24,339 nucleotides of DNA from JBDSLU01 sp039916225 (GCA_039916225.1 JBDSLU010000149.1:1-24339); one strand, 5' to 3'; shown: positions 15,563 through 23,582, counted from the first letter of the stretch. The notes: a model not told the origin generated them from the letters alone. A program made the numbers and translations.

Positions 15563-15766
15563 GTGCGATTCGCGCCATTCGTTCTCAGCGTCTCTTTCGT
15601 GTTCGGGATCCTCGCGGCGATGCTTGCCCTCGCCACGATCTATCTCCTGCTGACCGATCCAGTGACCGTCGCCGACGCCGTCCAGCGTCACGACGTCGCG
15701 CCCATCGTCCGCGCGCTCGCCGGCGCGATTTACGACGCGATGAAGGGCCTCTTCAAATACATCTGA
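15563..15766 (+). CDS. Very small membrane protein of unknown function (67 aa)
   Basis: Read from GTG 15563, the product has one long hydrophobic stretch (residues 5-31, FVLSVSFVFGILAAMLALATIYLLL). A soluble or amphipathic part follows (VADAVQRHDVAPIVRALAGAIYDAMKGLFKYI). This looks like a single-pass anchor with a short cytoplasmic helix. The Shine-Dalgarno signal is weak (GACGAG). A -10-like TATCAT at 15480-15485 could start the message, but no good -35 is seen. A strong hairpin begins 6 nt after the stop, which supports it as the last gene of a transcript. No family is recognised. Confidence 0.5.
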   Translation: MRFAPFVLSVSFVFGILAAMLALATIYLLLTDPVTVADAVQRHDVAPIVRALAGAIYDAMKGLFKYI

Positions 15767-15771
15767 TTCCG

Positions 15772-15798
15772 GCGGGCGGTCCCCTCAGGACCGCCCGC
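15772..15798. terminator. Strong hairpin between convergent genes
   Basis: An 11-bp perfect stem, GCGGGCGGTCC (15772-15782) with GGACCGCCCGC (15788-15798), closes a 5-nt CCTCA loop. It lies just after the stop of the 67-aa gene and before the end of the minus-strand hydrolase. There is no clear U-tract on either side, so it may need Rho or act mainly as a 3' stabiliser for both transcripts. Confidence 0.6.
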
Positions 15799-15893
15799 GG
15801 CAGCCCAAATAGCTGCGGCTGCTATTCGCGACGCTGGGCGCGTCGCGGCGCCGCACGCGGGCTGGTGCTCGCCAGCTGGCCCTTGGCGCCGGC

Positions 15894-16976
15894 TCAGCGA
15901 ACAGCCGCGGCGGTCGCGACGTGCCGTTCGGGGGACATCCCCTTGACGAGCGAGTCGTGCAGGAACTTCGTGAGCACGTAGCCATCCATCCACTTGAAGG
16001 GCGAGACGCCTGTGCTGTAGTGGCCGCATGGCAGCACGAACGACTGATGCGGCAGCCCGCGAGACCCGAAGTCGGCGATCAGCTGGCGTGACAGGCTGAC
16101 CGGGAAGGTCAGGTCGTAGCGGGCGTAGACCAGCAGCGTGCGCTTGTCGCGCATCCGCTCGAGATACGGCTGCGGGCTGATCGGCAGCCAGATGCGGCGC
16201 AAGGCGTCGAGCTGGACGCGGCCCTCGAGACCTTCCCGGACGTGCTCGGTCGACAGGCCGTCCCAGACGACGTCGGCGAAGTACGGCGACACGTGGTTGA
16301 GCGCGGCGGCCCGCAGCAGCGGCTCGTGCGCGGCGGTGAGCATCGACAGGCACGACCCCAGGCTGGTGCCGAGGATGCCGACGCGCTCGTAGCCCTGCGC
16401 CGCCATCCACATCACGGCGCGCCGCGCGTCGAGCACGGCCTGCCGGCAGACCGCCAGCGTCCGGCCCACGTTGGCGCTGACGATGTAGTCGGCCCGGGTC
16501 AGCTCCGGCGGCATGCGGACGTCGTGATACGGCAGGCTGAGGCGCAGCCCGCTCATACCGAAGCGGGCCAGCAGCCTGGCCAACCCGATATGCCCGCCGG
16601 CATCGGAGTTCCACTGCGGCAGCAGCACCACGCCGGCCTTGCGCGAGCCGTTCTCGGCGGGGAAGTAGCGCGCCTGGACGAGGTTGTTCTCGGGATGCGG
16701 CGTGACGACGCCGCTCTCGAAGCGGAGCACCCGGTCGGCGTCGAGCTCGTAGGCCGGCGCCGGATCCACCGCGAAGAACGCTTCCGATTCGGCCGTGGCG
16801 CGTTCGCCGGCGGCGACGAGCGCGGCGGTGATCGAGGCGTCGTCGCTGGTCGACCCGCCGTCGAGCGCGGGCAGGCCGGCGCGCGGCAGCCAGTCGAGCC
16901 CCCAATCGAACGGGCGCACGACGCGGACGGAGCCGGCGTGGATGCGCCGCTCCCAGGCATGAAAGAAAGGTCTCAT
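15894..16976 (-). CDS. Alpha/beta hydrolase
   Basis: From the ATG at 16976 the protein is 360 residues, with no signal peptide. The fold markers are clear: GVVLLPQWNSDAGG (first strands and oxyanion region, about 115-128), the nucleophile elbow GTSLGS (Ser205), the acid after the next strand in YARYDLTFP (Asp288) and the histidine loop PCGHYSTG (His319). The triad is therefore complete. A 70-residue N-terminal region precedes the core. The layout recalls ABHD18-type hydrolases, but that is a loose resemblance. The gene begins 8 nt after the amidase stop on the same strand, so the two are probably co-transcribed. Substrate unknown; an ester or amide is likely. Confidence 0.8.
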   Translation of the reverse strand: MRPFFHAWERRIHAGSVRVVRPFDWGLDWLPRAGLPALDGGSTSDDASITAALVAAGERATAESEAFFAVDPAPAYELDADRVLRFESGVVTPHPENNLVQARYFPAENGSRKAGVVLLPQWNSDAGGHIGLARLLARFGMSGLRLSLPYHDVRMPPELTRADYIVSANVGRTLAVCRQAVLDARRAVMWMAAQGYERVGILGTSLGSCLSMLTAAHEPLLRAAALNHVSPYFADVVWDGLSTEHVREGLEGRVQLDALRRIWLPISPQPYLERMRDKRTLLVYARYDLTFPVSLSRQLIADFGSRGLPHQSFVLPCGHYSTGVSPFKWMDGYVLTKFLHDSLVKGMSPERHVATAAAVR

Positions 16977-16984
16977 TACACGAT

Positions 16985-18547
16985 CTAAGAAGCGGTGAGT
17001 GCGGCCTCCACGGCGAGGGCGATCTCGAGCAGGCGCTCGGTGTCGCTGGCGACCAGTTGGAGGCCGACCGGCAGGCTGCCGGCGGGGGTGGGCACCGGCA
17101 GCGAGATCGCCGGATGCCGGGTCAGGTTGAACGGCTGGCACAGCCGGAGCAGTGCGTTGCGCGTCGATTCTTCGGCGTCGCCGAAGGGGATCGTCGCGGT
17201 GCCGAAGGTGGGGGCGGTGATCGGCGAGGTCGGCAGCAGCAGCACATCGGCGCGGCCGAGCGCGCGATCGACGGCCTGGCGCAGGACGGCCTGGGCCTGG
17301 GTAGCGCGGGCGTAATCCTCGGCCGCCACATAGCGGCCAGCCTCGAGGCGAGCGCGGACGGCGGGCGTGTAGTCGCTGCCCTGGGTCTCGAGCGTGGCGG
17401 CGTGCAGGGCGGCGGCGTCGGCCAGGCAGATCGGCAGATACGCGGCGGCGGCGTCGTCGAGGACACCGAGCGGCGCGGCGGTGGTGGCGAGCCCGTGGGC
17501 GCGCAGGCGATCGAGCGCGGCCTCGAAGGCGGCGCGCACGTCGTCGGCGAGTCGATCGACGAAGCCGGCGGTGACGAGGCCGGCGCTCAGCGAGGCCAGC
17601 GCCGGCATGAGCGCATCGTCGATGGCCGGCCGGCCCGCCATCACCTGATAGAGCAGCCGCGCATCGGCGACGCTGCGCGCGATCGGGCCGATGTGATCGA
17701 GGCGCCGGCTGAGGGCGACGATCCCCTCGGTCGGCACGTCGCCGAAGCGCGGCTTGAGGCCGACCACGCCGCAGAGCGCGGCCGGGATGCGCACCGAGCA
17801 GCCGGTGTCGGTGCCGACGCTGGCGAAGCCGAGGCCGGCGGCGACCGCGGCGGCCGATCCGCCACTCGATCCGCCGGTCATCCGCGTCGTATCGAACGGA
17901 TGCCGCGGCGGGCCGTAGGCCGAATCCTCGCTGGTCGGCCCCAGCGCGAACTCGTGCAGGTTGGTCTTGCCGATGATCACGGCGCCGGCCTCGCGCAGCC
18001 GCGTCACCACCGGCGCGTCGGCGCCGGCGACGTCGAACTGCCGCACCCGCGACGCCGCGGTGGTGGGGTAGCCGGCGACGTCGACCAGGTCCTTGACGCT
18101 GATCGGGATGCCGAGCAGCGGCCCGCGATCGACGCCGGTCCGGAGGTCGGCGTCCGCCGCCGCGGCATCGGCCCGGGCGAGGTCGGTGGTGACGGTGATG
18201 AAGGCGTTCAGCCGCGGGTTGTCGCGGGCGATGCCGTCGAGGGCCGCCTCGACGAGCGACGACGCCGTCAGGCCGCCGGTCCGCAGCTTCGCGGCGGTCG
18301 CGGCGATGCTCGGCAAATCGGGCCGCGGCGTGGTGGCGGCCGATGTCGGCGGGGGCGCAATGGCGGCCGGGGCGATGGCCGCGCCGCGCAGCGCGATCCG
18401 CGCCGCCGCGTGCTCGGCCCAGGGCGCCTGGCGGAGGCGCTCACCCGAGGCGCGCAGGGCCTCGAGCACCGGGACGATGTGTCCCAGGCCGCGGCGTTCC
18501 GCGTCGGCGCGCGCGGTCTCGAACCATTCCGGCAGCATATCCAGCAC
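16985..18547 (-). CDS. Amidase-signature enzyme (GatA-like amidohydrolase)
   Basis: The 520-residue protein (GTG 18547; ATG 18538 is an alternative) has the Ser-cisSer-Lys machinery: Lys152 in PISVKDLVD, cis-Ser227 in MTGGSSGGSAAAVAAG and nucleophile Ser251 in GTDTGCSVRIPAALCG. The 24-residue spacing between the two Ser matches fatty acid amide hydrolase. The residue before the nucleophile, normally Gly, is Cys250. About 75 extra residues precede the core: a helical stretch (LPEWFETARADAERRGLGHIVPVLEALRAS) and an Ala/Pro linker. No gatB or gatC is adjacent, so a tRNA-amidotransferase role is unlikely. It probably hydrolyses an amide together with the following alpha/beta hydrolase. It is divergent from pyruvate kinase. 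Confidence 0.88.
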   Translation of the reverse strand: MLDMLPEWFETARADAERRGLGHIVPVLEALRASGERLRQAPWAEHAAARIALRGAAIAPAAIAPPPTSAATTPRPDLPSIAATAAKLRTGGLTASSLVEAALDGIARDNPRLNAFITVTTDLARADAAAADADLRTGVDRGPLLGIPISVKDLVDVAGYPTTAASRVRQFDVAGADAPVVTRLREAGAVIIGKTNLHEFALGPTSEDSAYGPPRHPFDTTRMTGGSSGGSAAAVAAGLGFASVGTDTGCSVRIPAALCGVVGLKPRFGDVPTEGIVALSRRLDHIGPIARSVADARLLYQVMAGRPAIDDALMPALASLSAGLVTAGFVDRLADDVRAAFEAALDRLRAHGLATTAAPLGVLDDAAAAYLPICLADAAALHAATLETQGSDYTPAVRARLEAGRYVAAEDYARATQAQAVLRQAVDRALGRADVLLLPTSPITAPTFGTATIPFGDAEESTRNALLRLCQPFNLTRHPAISLPVPTPAGSLPVGLQLVASDTERLLEIALAVEAALTAS

Positions 18548-18600
18548 GATGTTAACCTAGTGACCGTTACGGCCGGGTTCACGGCGCGACTTCTTCCTAC

Positions 18601-20019
18601 ATGGGCCGACTCACCAAGATCATCGCGACCGTCGGGCCGGCCTGCGCTGCCGAGGACGCGCTCGACGCGCTGATCGCGGCGGGCACCGACGTCTTCCGCC
18701 TCAACTTCTCGCACGGCACCCACGAGGAGCACGGCGCCGTCATCACCCGGATCCGGGCGGCGGCGACGCGGGCCGGGCGCCACGTGGCGATCCTGCAGGA
18801 CCTGTCGGGGCCCAAGATCCGCACTGGCTCGCTGATCGACCGCAAGGCCATCGATCTCGTTCCCGGCGAGATCCTCGAGATCGCCACCGGCGATTTCGTC
18901 GGCGGCTCCGTCGGCGGCGTGGGCCGCGTCTCGACCACCTTCGCCGGCCTCGCCAAGTCGGTTCGACCCGGCGATCGCCTGCTGCTCGACGACGGACGAA
19001 TCGAGCTGCGCGTCGAGTCTTCGGACGGCACGACGGCGAGGACCTCGGTGGTCGCCGGCGGCCCGCTCGGCGAGAAGAAAGGCATCAACCTGCCCGGCGT
19101 CGTGCTGCCGACGTCGGCGCTGACGCCGAAGGACATCGCCGACCTGCGCTTCGGACTGTCGCGCGGCGTCGACGTCGTCGCCCTCAGCTTCGTGCAGACG
19201 GCCGAGGATATGCGCATGGCGCGGGCCATCGTCGCCGAATCCGGCGACGGTCGCACGCCGCTCATCGCCAAGATCGAACGACCGGCCGCGGTCGACAACA
19301 TCGATGCGATTCTCGGCGCCTCCGACGCGGTGATGGTGGCGCGCGGCGATCTGGGACTCGAGATGCCGTTCGAGCGCGTCCCCGCCGTGCAGAAGGAGAT
19401 CACGCGCCGGGCCCGCCGCCGTGGCCTGCCGGTGATCGTCGCGACCCAGGTGTTCGACTCGATGCGTACCGAGTTCCGCCCGACGCGCGCCGAAGTCAGC
19501 GACGCCGCCAACGCCGTCGACGACGCGGTCGACGCCATCATGCTGACCGGCGAGACGGCCGTCGGCATCGATCCGACCCGGACGGTACAGACGCTCGACG
19601 CGGTGATCCGCGCCGCCGAGTCGTTGTCGCCGTCCCTCGAGATCGACCCCGGGCTCGAAGTGACCGACGTCCCGCACAATCGCGCGCTGTGCCAGTCGGC
19701 GGTGACGCTCGCGGCGAGCGGCCACGCCGACGCCATCGTGGCGGTGACGCGCGGCGGCAAGACCGCGCACATGCTGTCGGCCTTCCGACCTGCAGTCCGC
19801 ATCTTCGCGGTGACGCCCGAGGCGACCATCGCCCGCCGCTTCGCGCTCTATCGCGGCATCCTGCCGCTCGTCGCCGACATCGATCCGACCGGCCTGGCCA
19901 TCGAGCGGCTGCTTCTCGAGCGGAACCTGTTGCCGGCCGGCGCTACCGTCGTCTTCGTGTCGGTCAACGCCGACCTCACCCGCACCGACGCCAACTTCCT
20001 CCGCATCCGCCGGATTTGA
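18601..20019 (+). CDS. pyk: Pyruvate kinase
   Basis: The 472-residue enzyme makes ATP and pyruvate from phosphoenolpyruvate and ADP in the last step of glycolysis. Visible motifs are TKIIATVGPA (5-14), FRLNFSHG (32-39, with Arg33, Asn35, Ser37), the signature LIAKIERP (Lys224, Glu226) and the metal/ATP region ARGDLGLEMP. VIVATQVFDSM stands in place of the commoner TQMLESM, followed by TRAEVSDAANAVDDAVDAIMLTGETA. The C-terminal allosteric domain carries TRGGKTAHMLS. Lys72 in SGPKIRTG occupies the position (117 in rabbit muscle enzyme) where Glu marks potassium-dependent and Lys potassium-independent enzymes. No Shine-Dalgarno sequence precedes the ATG. The 53-nt gap to the divergent amidase must hold both promoters. 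Confidence 0.96.
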   Translation: MGRLTKIIATVGPACAAEDALDALIAAGTDVFRLNFSHGTHEEHGAVITRIRAAATRAGRHVAILQDLSGPKIRTGSLIDRKAIDLVPGEILEIATGDFVGGSVGGVGRVSTTFAGLAKSVRPGDRLLLDDGRIELRVESSDGTTARTSVVAGGPLGEKKGINLPGVVLPTSALTPKDIADLRFGLSRGVDVVALSFVQTAEDMRMARAIVAESGDGRTPLIAKIERPAAVDNIDAILGASDAVMVARGDLGLEMPFERVPAVQKEITRRARRRGLPVIVATQVFDSMRTEFRPTRAEVSDAANAVDDAVDAIMLTGETAVGIDPTRTVQTLDAVIRAAESLSPSLEIDPGLEVTDVPHNRALCQSAVTLAASGHADAIVAVTRGGKTAHMLSAFRPAVRIFAVTPEATIARRFALYRGILPLVADIDPTGLAIERLLLERNLLPAGATVVFVSVNADLTRTDANFLRIRRI

Positions 20020-20080
20020 CCAACCGGTGGCAGCCAGCCACCAAGGCCACGGTCGAGTCAGTTCGTCCCTGGCGTCGCGC

Positions 20081-20108
20081 TTTTGGCCGGTTCGTCACCG
20101 GCCCAAAA
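20081..20108. terminator. Bidirectional factor-independent terminator-like hairpin
   Basis: TTTTGGCCGGT (20081-20091) pairs with ACCGGCCCAAAA (20097-20108) around a TCGTC loop. This gives 11 bp with a single bulged C. Because the outer part of the stem is T4 on one side and A4 on the other, it offers a terminal run of U only on the minus strand; on the plus strand the run is A. It lies 61 nt after the pyk stop. Confidence 0.5.
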
Positions 20109-20304
20109 TCCATATCCATGGACCGCCAGAGGGCCGCGATCCATGTTTCCGGGATGTCGGCCCCTCGGGAGGTCGATCATGGCCCCCATTCGCCCGCTTT
20201 CTGCGTCATCCCGCGGCCATACCGGCCCACCCTTCCGCCGTCCGTCACGGTTGTTATCCGCTTGGTCACATAGGACCAGCGATCGGCCCGGATCTCCCCT
20301 TTTG

Positions 20305-20320
20305 CGGCAACTCGGTTGCT
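20305..20320 (+). promoter_or_regulatory. Sigma-54-like -24/-12 promoter before the TonB receptor
   Basis: The site reads CGGCAA-CTCGG-TTGCT. Compared with the consensus TGGCAC-N5-TTGCW it has the invariant GG (20306-20307) and GC (20318-20319) at exactly the required 10-nt spacing and an intact TTGC. Mismatches are the first base and the C of CAC. The start would fall near 20331, giving an 86-nt leader. No enhancer-binding regulator gene is in the window. Confidence 0.4.
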
Positions 20321-20335
20321 CTATCTCCCACCGGT

Positions 20336-20364
20336 CACTGGCGTCTCGACTGTGAGCGCCAGTG
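20336..20364 (+). other. 5' UTR hairpin of the TonB receptor message
   Basis: CACTGGCG (20336-20343) pairs with CGCCAGTG (20357-20364). After a one-base bulge the stem continues with CTC/GAG, closing a GACTGT loop. That is 11 bp in all. It sits at the predicted 5' end of the transcript, some 50 nt before the start codon, and may stabilise the message or bind a regulator. Confidence 0.45.
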
Positions 20365-20416
20365 TGTCGGTCGAGGCGGCCCGAGCGCCGCCACGCTCCT
20401 CAACGGAGAGGGACAT

Positions 20417-23400
20417 ATGCAGAAAAGATTCGTCGCCTTCCTGATCGCCGTGCTCGTGGCAGCCGGATCAGGAGTGGCAGCAGCACAGGAACGATTTGGC
20501 GGGCTGACCGGGATCGTGACTGACGCGAGCGGTGCCGTGCTCCCCGGAGCCACGGTCACCATCACCAGCAAGAACACGGGCGCGGCCCGGACGCTCGTCA
20601 CCGGCGGCGATGGGCTCTACAACGTGCCCGATCTCGACCCGGGCCGCTACACGATGGTCGTCGAGCTGTCCGGCTTCTCGAAGGTCTCGATGGAGGACGT
20701 CAGCGTCAGCCTCGGCAAGTCGCTGAAGGTGGACGCGCAGCTCAAGGTCGGCGACATGTCCGAGGTCGTGCAGGTGCTGGCCAGCGACCGGCCGGCCATC
20801 GATCTGCGCAGCACCCTCGTGTCGCACAACGTGACCGCCGAGGAAATCGACCGCCTGCCCAAGGGCCGCAGCTTCCAGTCGCTGGCGATGACCGCTCCGT
20901 CGGTCAATTCCGGTGAAATCGAAGGCGGCTTCCAGGTCAACGGCGCCAGCGGCGCCGAGAACGCGTTCACGGTCGACGGCGTCGTCACCAACAGCCTGAT
21001 CAACGGCTCGTCGCGGCAGAACACAGTGTTCGACTACCTCCAGGAAGTCCAGGTCAAGACGACCGGCATCGCGGCCGAGTACGGCGGCGCCCTGGGCGGC
21101 GTCATCAGCGCCGTGACCAAGTCCGGTGGCAACACCTTCCGCGGCGAGGGCCACTATCTCTACGAGGGCTCCGGCCTGAGCGCCGGCCCGGTCAAGCGCC
21201 TCGTTCTCAATCCGTCTGACGATGTCTCCGTCACCTATGAGCAGGACAGCAAGGCTGGGGACCATCGCAGCGAAATCGGTGGGTCGCTCGGCGGCCCGAT
21301 CGTCAAGGACAAGCTGTTCTTCTTCGGCTCCTACTCGCCGCGCTTCGTCCGCCGCACCAACGAGTACCGCTTCAGCAACGGCACGGAGAATGGCGAGATC
21401 GCCCGCAAGCAGCGCCTGACGCAGCTGTTCGGCAAGGTGACCTACAGCGGCCGCCGCGTCACCGCCTCGGGCTCGGCGCTCTTCACGCCGACCACGTCGG
21501 AAGGCACGCTGCCGAACTACAACGGCTCCGGCGAAAACGTCATCACCAGCTCGCAGGCGGCCAACTCCGTCAACCTGCAGCGCGGCTTCGAACAGACCCA
21601 GACCAACGCCAGCGGCAACGTCGACATCGTCCTGTCGAACTCGTCGTTCCTGTCGGCCCGCGGCGGTGTGTTCCACGACAACTACAACGACACGGGCATC
21701 CCGAACACGACGAACTTCACCTATGCGACGTCGAGCGCCGGGCTGGCCGGGATCCCTGCCAACCTGCAGGGCCCCATCGGCACGCAGAACACCCCGCGCG
21801 CCCTCATCGTCGAGAAGGACGCCACCGACCGACAGTTCTTCAACCTCGATTACAACAACGCGTTCCATGCCGGCGGCTATCACACGCTGAAGGCCGGATT
21901 CGGCTACCAGAACACGGTCAACGACGCCAACCAGGCTTACCCGGGCGGCTACGTCGACATTTCATTCAACCGGGACTTCGTCGCCCCCAACGGCTCCAAC
22001 CAGGGCCGCGGCACCTACGGGTTCTACGCGGTCAACAACCGCGGCGTCCAGGGCGAGGCCGGTGCCAACATCCTGTCGCTCTACGTGCAGGATCAGTGGA
22101 CGCTGGGTGACCGCCTGACCCTCAACGTCGGCCTGCGCGCCGAGGACGAGACCGTGCCGTCGTTCCGCGATGGCATCGACGCCATGAGCTTCAGCTGGAA
22201 GGACAAGATCGCCCCGCGCCTCGGCGCCGCCTACGACGTCCGCGGCGACGGCAAGTTCAAGATCTACGGCAGCTGGGGCCGCTACTACGACTGGACCAAG
22301 TACGAGCTGCCGCGCGGTTCCTACGGCGGCGACACGTGGCAGATCTACTACCGCGCGCTCGACACGCTCGACTTCAGCAGCCTGAACCTGTCGAACATGC
22401 CGGGCCGGGACCTGTGGGTGGTGCCAGGCAGCTTCCGCGATCGCCGCGTGCCCAACTTCGACTCGACCGACCCGGACATCAAGCCGATGTTCCAGGACAG
22501 CACCAGCATCGGCACCGAGTACCAGCTCGGCTCCGAGATGGTGTTCGGCGCCCACTTCGTCCACAACGACCTCGGACGGACCATCGAGGACATCGGCGCG
22601 GTCGACGCGTTCGGCAACGAGACCTACATCATCGGCAACCCCGGCGAAGGGCTGGCCGAGTTCCAGTTCCCGTCCGGCGCGACGCCGTTCGGGCAGCCCG
22701 TGCCGAAGCCGAAGCGCCAGTACGACGCGCTCGAGCTGACGCTCAGCAAGCGCTTCTCGAACAACTACTTCTGGAGCGCCAGCTACGTCATGAGCCGCCT
22801 CTATGGCAACTACTCGGGCATCGCGGCGAGCGAAGAAGTCAGCACGCCGACGACCGGCGTCGCGTCCGGGACGGCGCAGCAGCAGGCGGGCAGCATCGCC
22901 CGGCCCGGCGGCAACGCCAACCGCGCCTGGGACATCGACGAGATCTTCTGGGATTCGCACGGCAACCTCGACGTCGTCGGTCGCCTGCCGACGGATCGCC
23001 CGCACGTCGTCAAGCTGTACGGCTCGTACATGGCGCCCTTCGGAACGCAGTTCGGCGTCAACTTCTACGGCGGCAGCGGCACGCCGCTGACGACCTACGT
23101 CAACACGGTCAACCAGACCCAGGCCTTCGTCAACGGCCGCGGTGACCTGGGCCGCACGGACGTGCTGACCCGCACCGACCTGCTCGTGTCGCACGAGCTG
23201 AAGGTCGGCAGCGGCAACAAGCGCATGCGGCTGGAGCTGAACCTGCTGAACGCCTTCAACCAGAAGACGTCGCGGCACCAGTTCAACTTCCTGAACCGTG
23301 GTGCCGGCACGCCGCGCGCCTCGGCGGCGATCGATCTGAGCGGCGTCGACCTGCGCAACGGCTACGACTACAACGCCATGATCGCGGCCTCGTCGGAAGG

Positions 23401-23488
23401 CGCCAACGCCTACGATCCGCGGTTCCAGATGGACGACCTGTTCGAGCCCGGCACGCAGGGCTACGTCACGCTTCGCTTCCTGTTCTGA
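20417..23488 (+). CDS. Oar-type TonB-dependent outer-membrane receptor
   Basis: The 1023-residue protein starts at ATG 20417 with a strong GGAGAGGG ribosome site. Residues 1-24 are a signal peptide (MQKRF, then a hydrophobic core ending VAAAQ). Residues 28-110 are a carboxypeptidase-regulatory-like beta domain (GGLTGIVTDASGAVLPGATVTIT, later GLYNVPDLDPGRYTMVVELSGF). The plug follows (about 125-235), with FTVDGVVTNSLINGSS, EVQVKTTGIAAEYGGALGGVISAVTKSGGN. The barrel fills the remainder with alternating aromatic strands and ends in RFLF, the C-terminal Phe expected for insertion by BAM. The class imports bulky ligands such as oligosaccharides, peptides or metal chelates, powered by TonB. No SusD-like partner gene is adjacent, and the ligand cannot be told. 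Confidence 0.93.
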   Translation: MQKRFVAFLIAVLVAAGSGVAAAQERFGGLTGIVTDASGAVLPGATVTITSKNTGAARTLVTGGDGLYNVPDLDPGRYTMVVELSGFSKVSMEDVSVSLGKSLKVDAQLKVGDMSEVVQVLASDRPAIDLRSTLVSHNVTAEEIDRLPKGRSFQSLAMTAPSVNSGEIEGGFQVNGASGAENAFTVDGVVTNSLINGSSRQNTVFDYLQEVQVKTTGIAAEYGGALGGVISAVTKSGGNTFRGEGHYLYEGSGLSAGPVKRLVLNPSDDVSVTYEQDSKAGDHRSEIGGSLGGPIVKDKLFFFGSYSPRFVRRTNEYRFSNGTENGEIARKQRLTQLFGKVTYSGRRVTASGSALFTPTTSEGTLPNYNGSGENVITSSQAANSVNLQRGFEQTQTNASGNVDIVLSNSSFLSARGGVFHDNYNDTGIPNTTNFTYATSSAGLAGIPANLQGPIGTQNTPRALIVEKDATDRQFFNLDYNNAFHAGGYHTLKAGFGYQNTVNDANQAYPGGYVDISFNRDFVAPNGSNQGRGTYGFYAVNNRGVQGEAGANILSLYVQDQWTLGDRLTLNVGLRAEDETVPSFRDGIDAMSFSWKDKIAPRLGAAYDVRGDGKFKIYGSWGRYYDWTKYELPRGSYGGDTWQIYYRALDTLDFSSLNLSNMPGRDLWVVPGSFRDRRVPNFDSTDPDIKPMFQDSTSIGTEYQLGSEMVFGAHFVHNDLGRTIEDIGAVDAFGNETYIIGNPGEGLAEFQFPSGATPFGQPVPKPKRQYDALELTLSKRFSNNYFWSASYVMSRLYGNYSGIAASEEVSTPTTGVASGTAQQQAGSIARPGGNANRAWDIDEIFWDSHGNLDVVGRLPTDRPHVVKLYGSYMAPFGTQFGVNFYGGSGTPLTTYVNTVNQTQAFVNGRGDLGRTDVLTRTDLLVSHELKVGSGNKRMRLELNLLNAFNQKTSRHQFNFLNRGAGTPRASAAIDLSGVDLRNGYDYNAMIAASSEGANAYDPRFQMDDLFEPGTQGYVTLRFLF

Positions 23489-23493
23489 ATGTG

Positions 23494-23519
23494 ACGACCG
23501 CGCTGTCGCGCGCGGTCGT
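23494..23519 (+). terminator. First hairpin after the TonB receptor gene
   Basis: ACGACCGCGC (23494-23503) pairs with GCGCGGTCGT (23510-23519), a 10-bp perfect stem with a 6-nt loop. It starts 5 nt after the receptor stop codon. No U-tract follows, so it probably protects the 3' end or pauses polymerase ahead of the terminator further down. Confidence 0.5.
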
Positions 23520-23531
23520 GGGCAGCTCTGG

Positions 23532-23582
23532 ACCGCGGCCGTGAGCCAGACGACGCTGAGCGCGTCGTCTGGCAGCCGCGGT
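23532..23582. repeat. Long interrupted palindrome (20 paired bases)
   Basis: An outer stem ACCGCGGC/GCCGCGGT (23532-23539 with 23575-23582) encloses a perfect 12-bp inner stem GCCAGACGACGC/GCGTCGTCTGGC (23545-23556 with 23562-23573) with a TGAGC loop. The internal loop is CGTGA opposite a single A. A competing 7-bp hairpin GGCAGCC/GGCTGCC lies at 23571-23589. It could be a REP-like element or part of a structured 3' UTR. Confidence 0.5.

Larger units (their letters stand above)
20020..20416. promoter_or_regulatory. Regulatory gap between pyk and the TonB-dependent receptor
   Basis: No gene is convincing in these 397 nt; a frame open to the receptor has unlike composition. It holds a small GGTGGC/GCCACC hairpin just after pyk (20026-20042), a strong terminator-like hairpin (20081-20108), a sigma-54-like element (20305-20320), a 5' UTR hairpin (20336-20364) and the ribosome binding site GGAGAGGG (20405-20412) of the receptor gene. 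Nothing was recognised between about 20110 and 20300. Confidence 0.6.

Noticed and set aside
17057..18673. Plus-strand open frame of 538 codons opposite the amidase
   Set aside because: The product is a Gly/Arg/Asp-rich shadow. The minus-strand amidase has complete catalytic motifs.
20027..20416. 130-codon N-terminal extension of the receptor
   Set aside because: It would place the signal peptide internally and cover terminator and promoter-like elements. ATG 20417 has a strong ribosome site.
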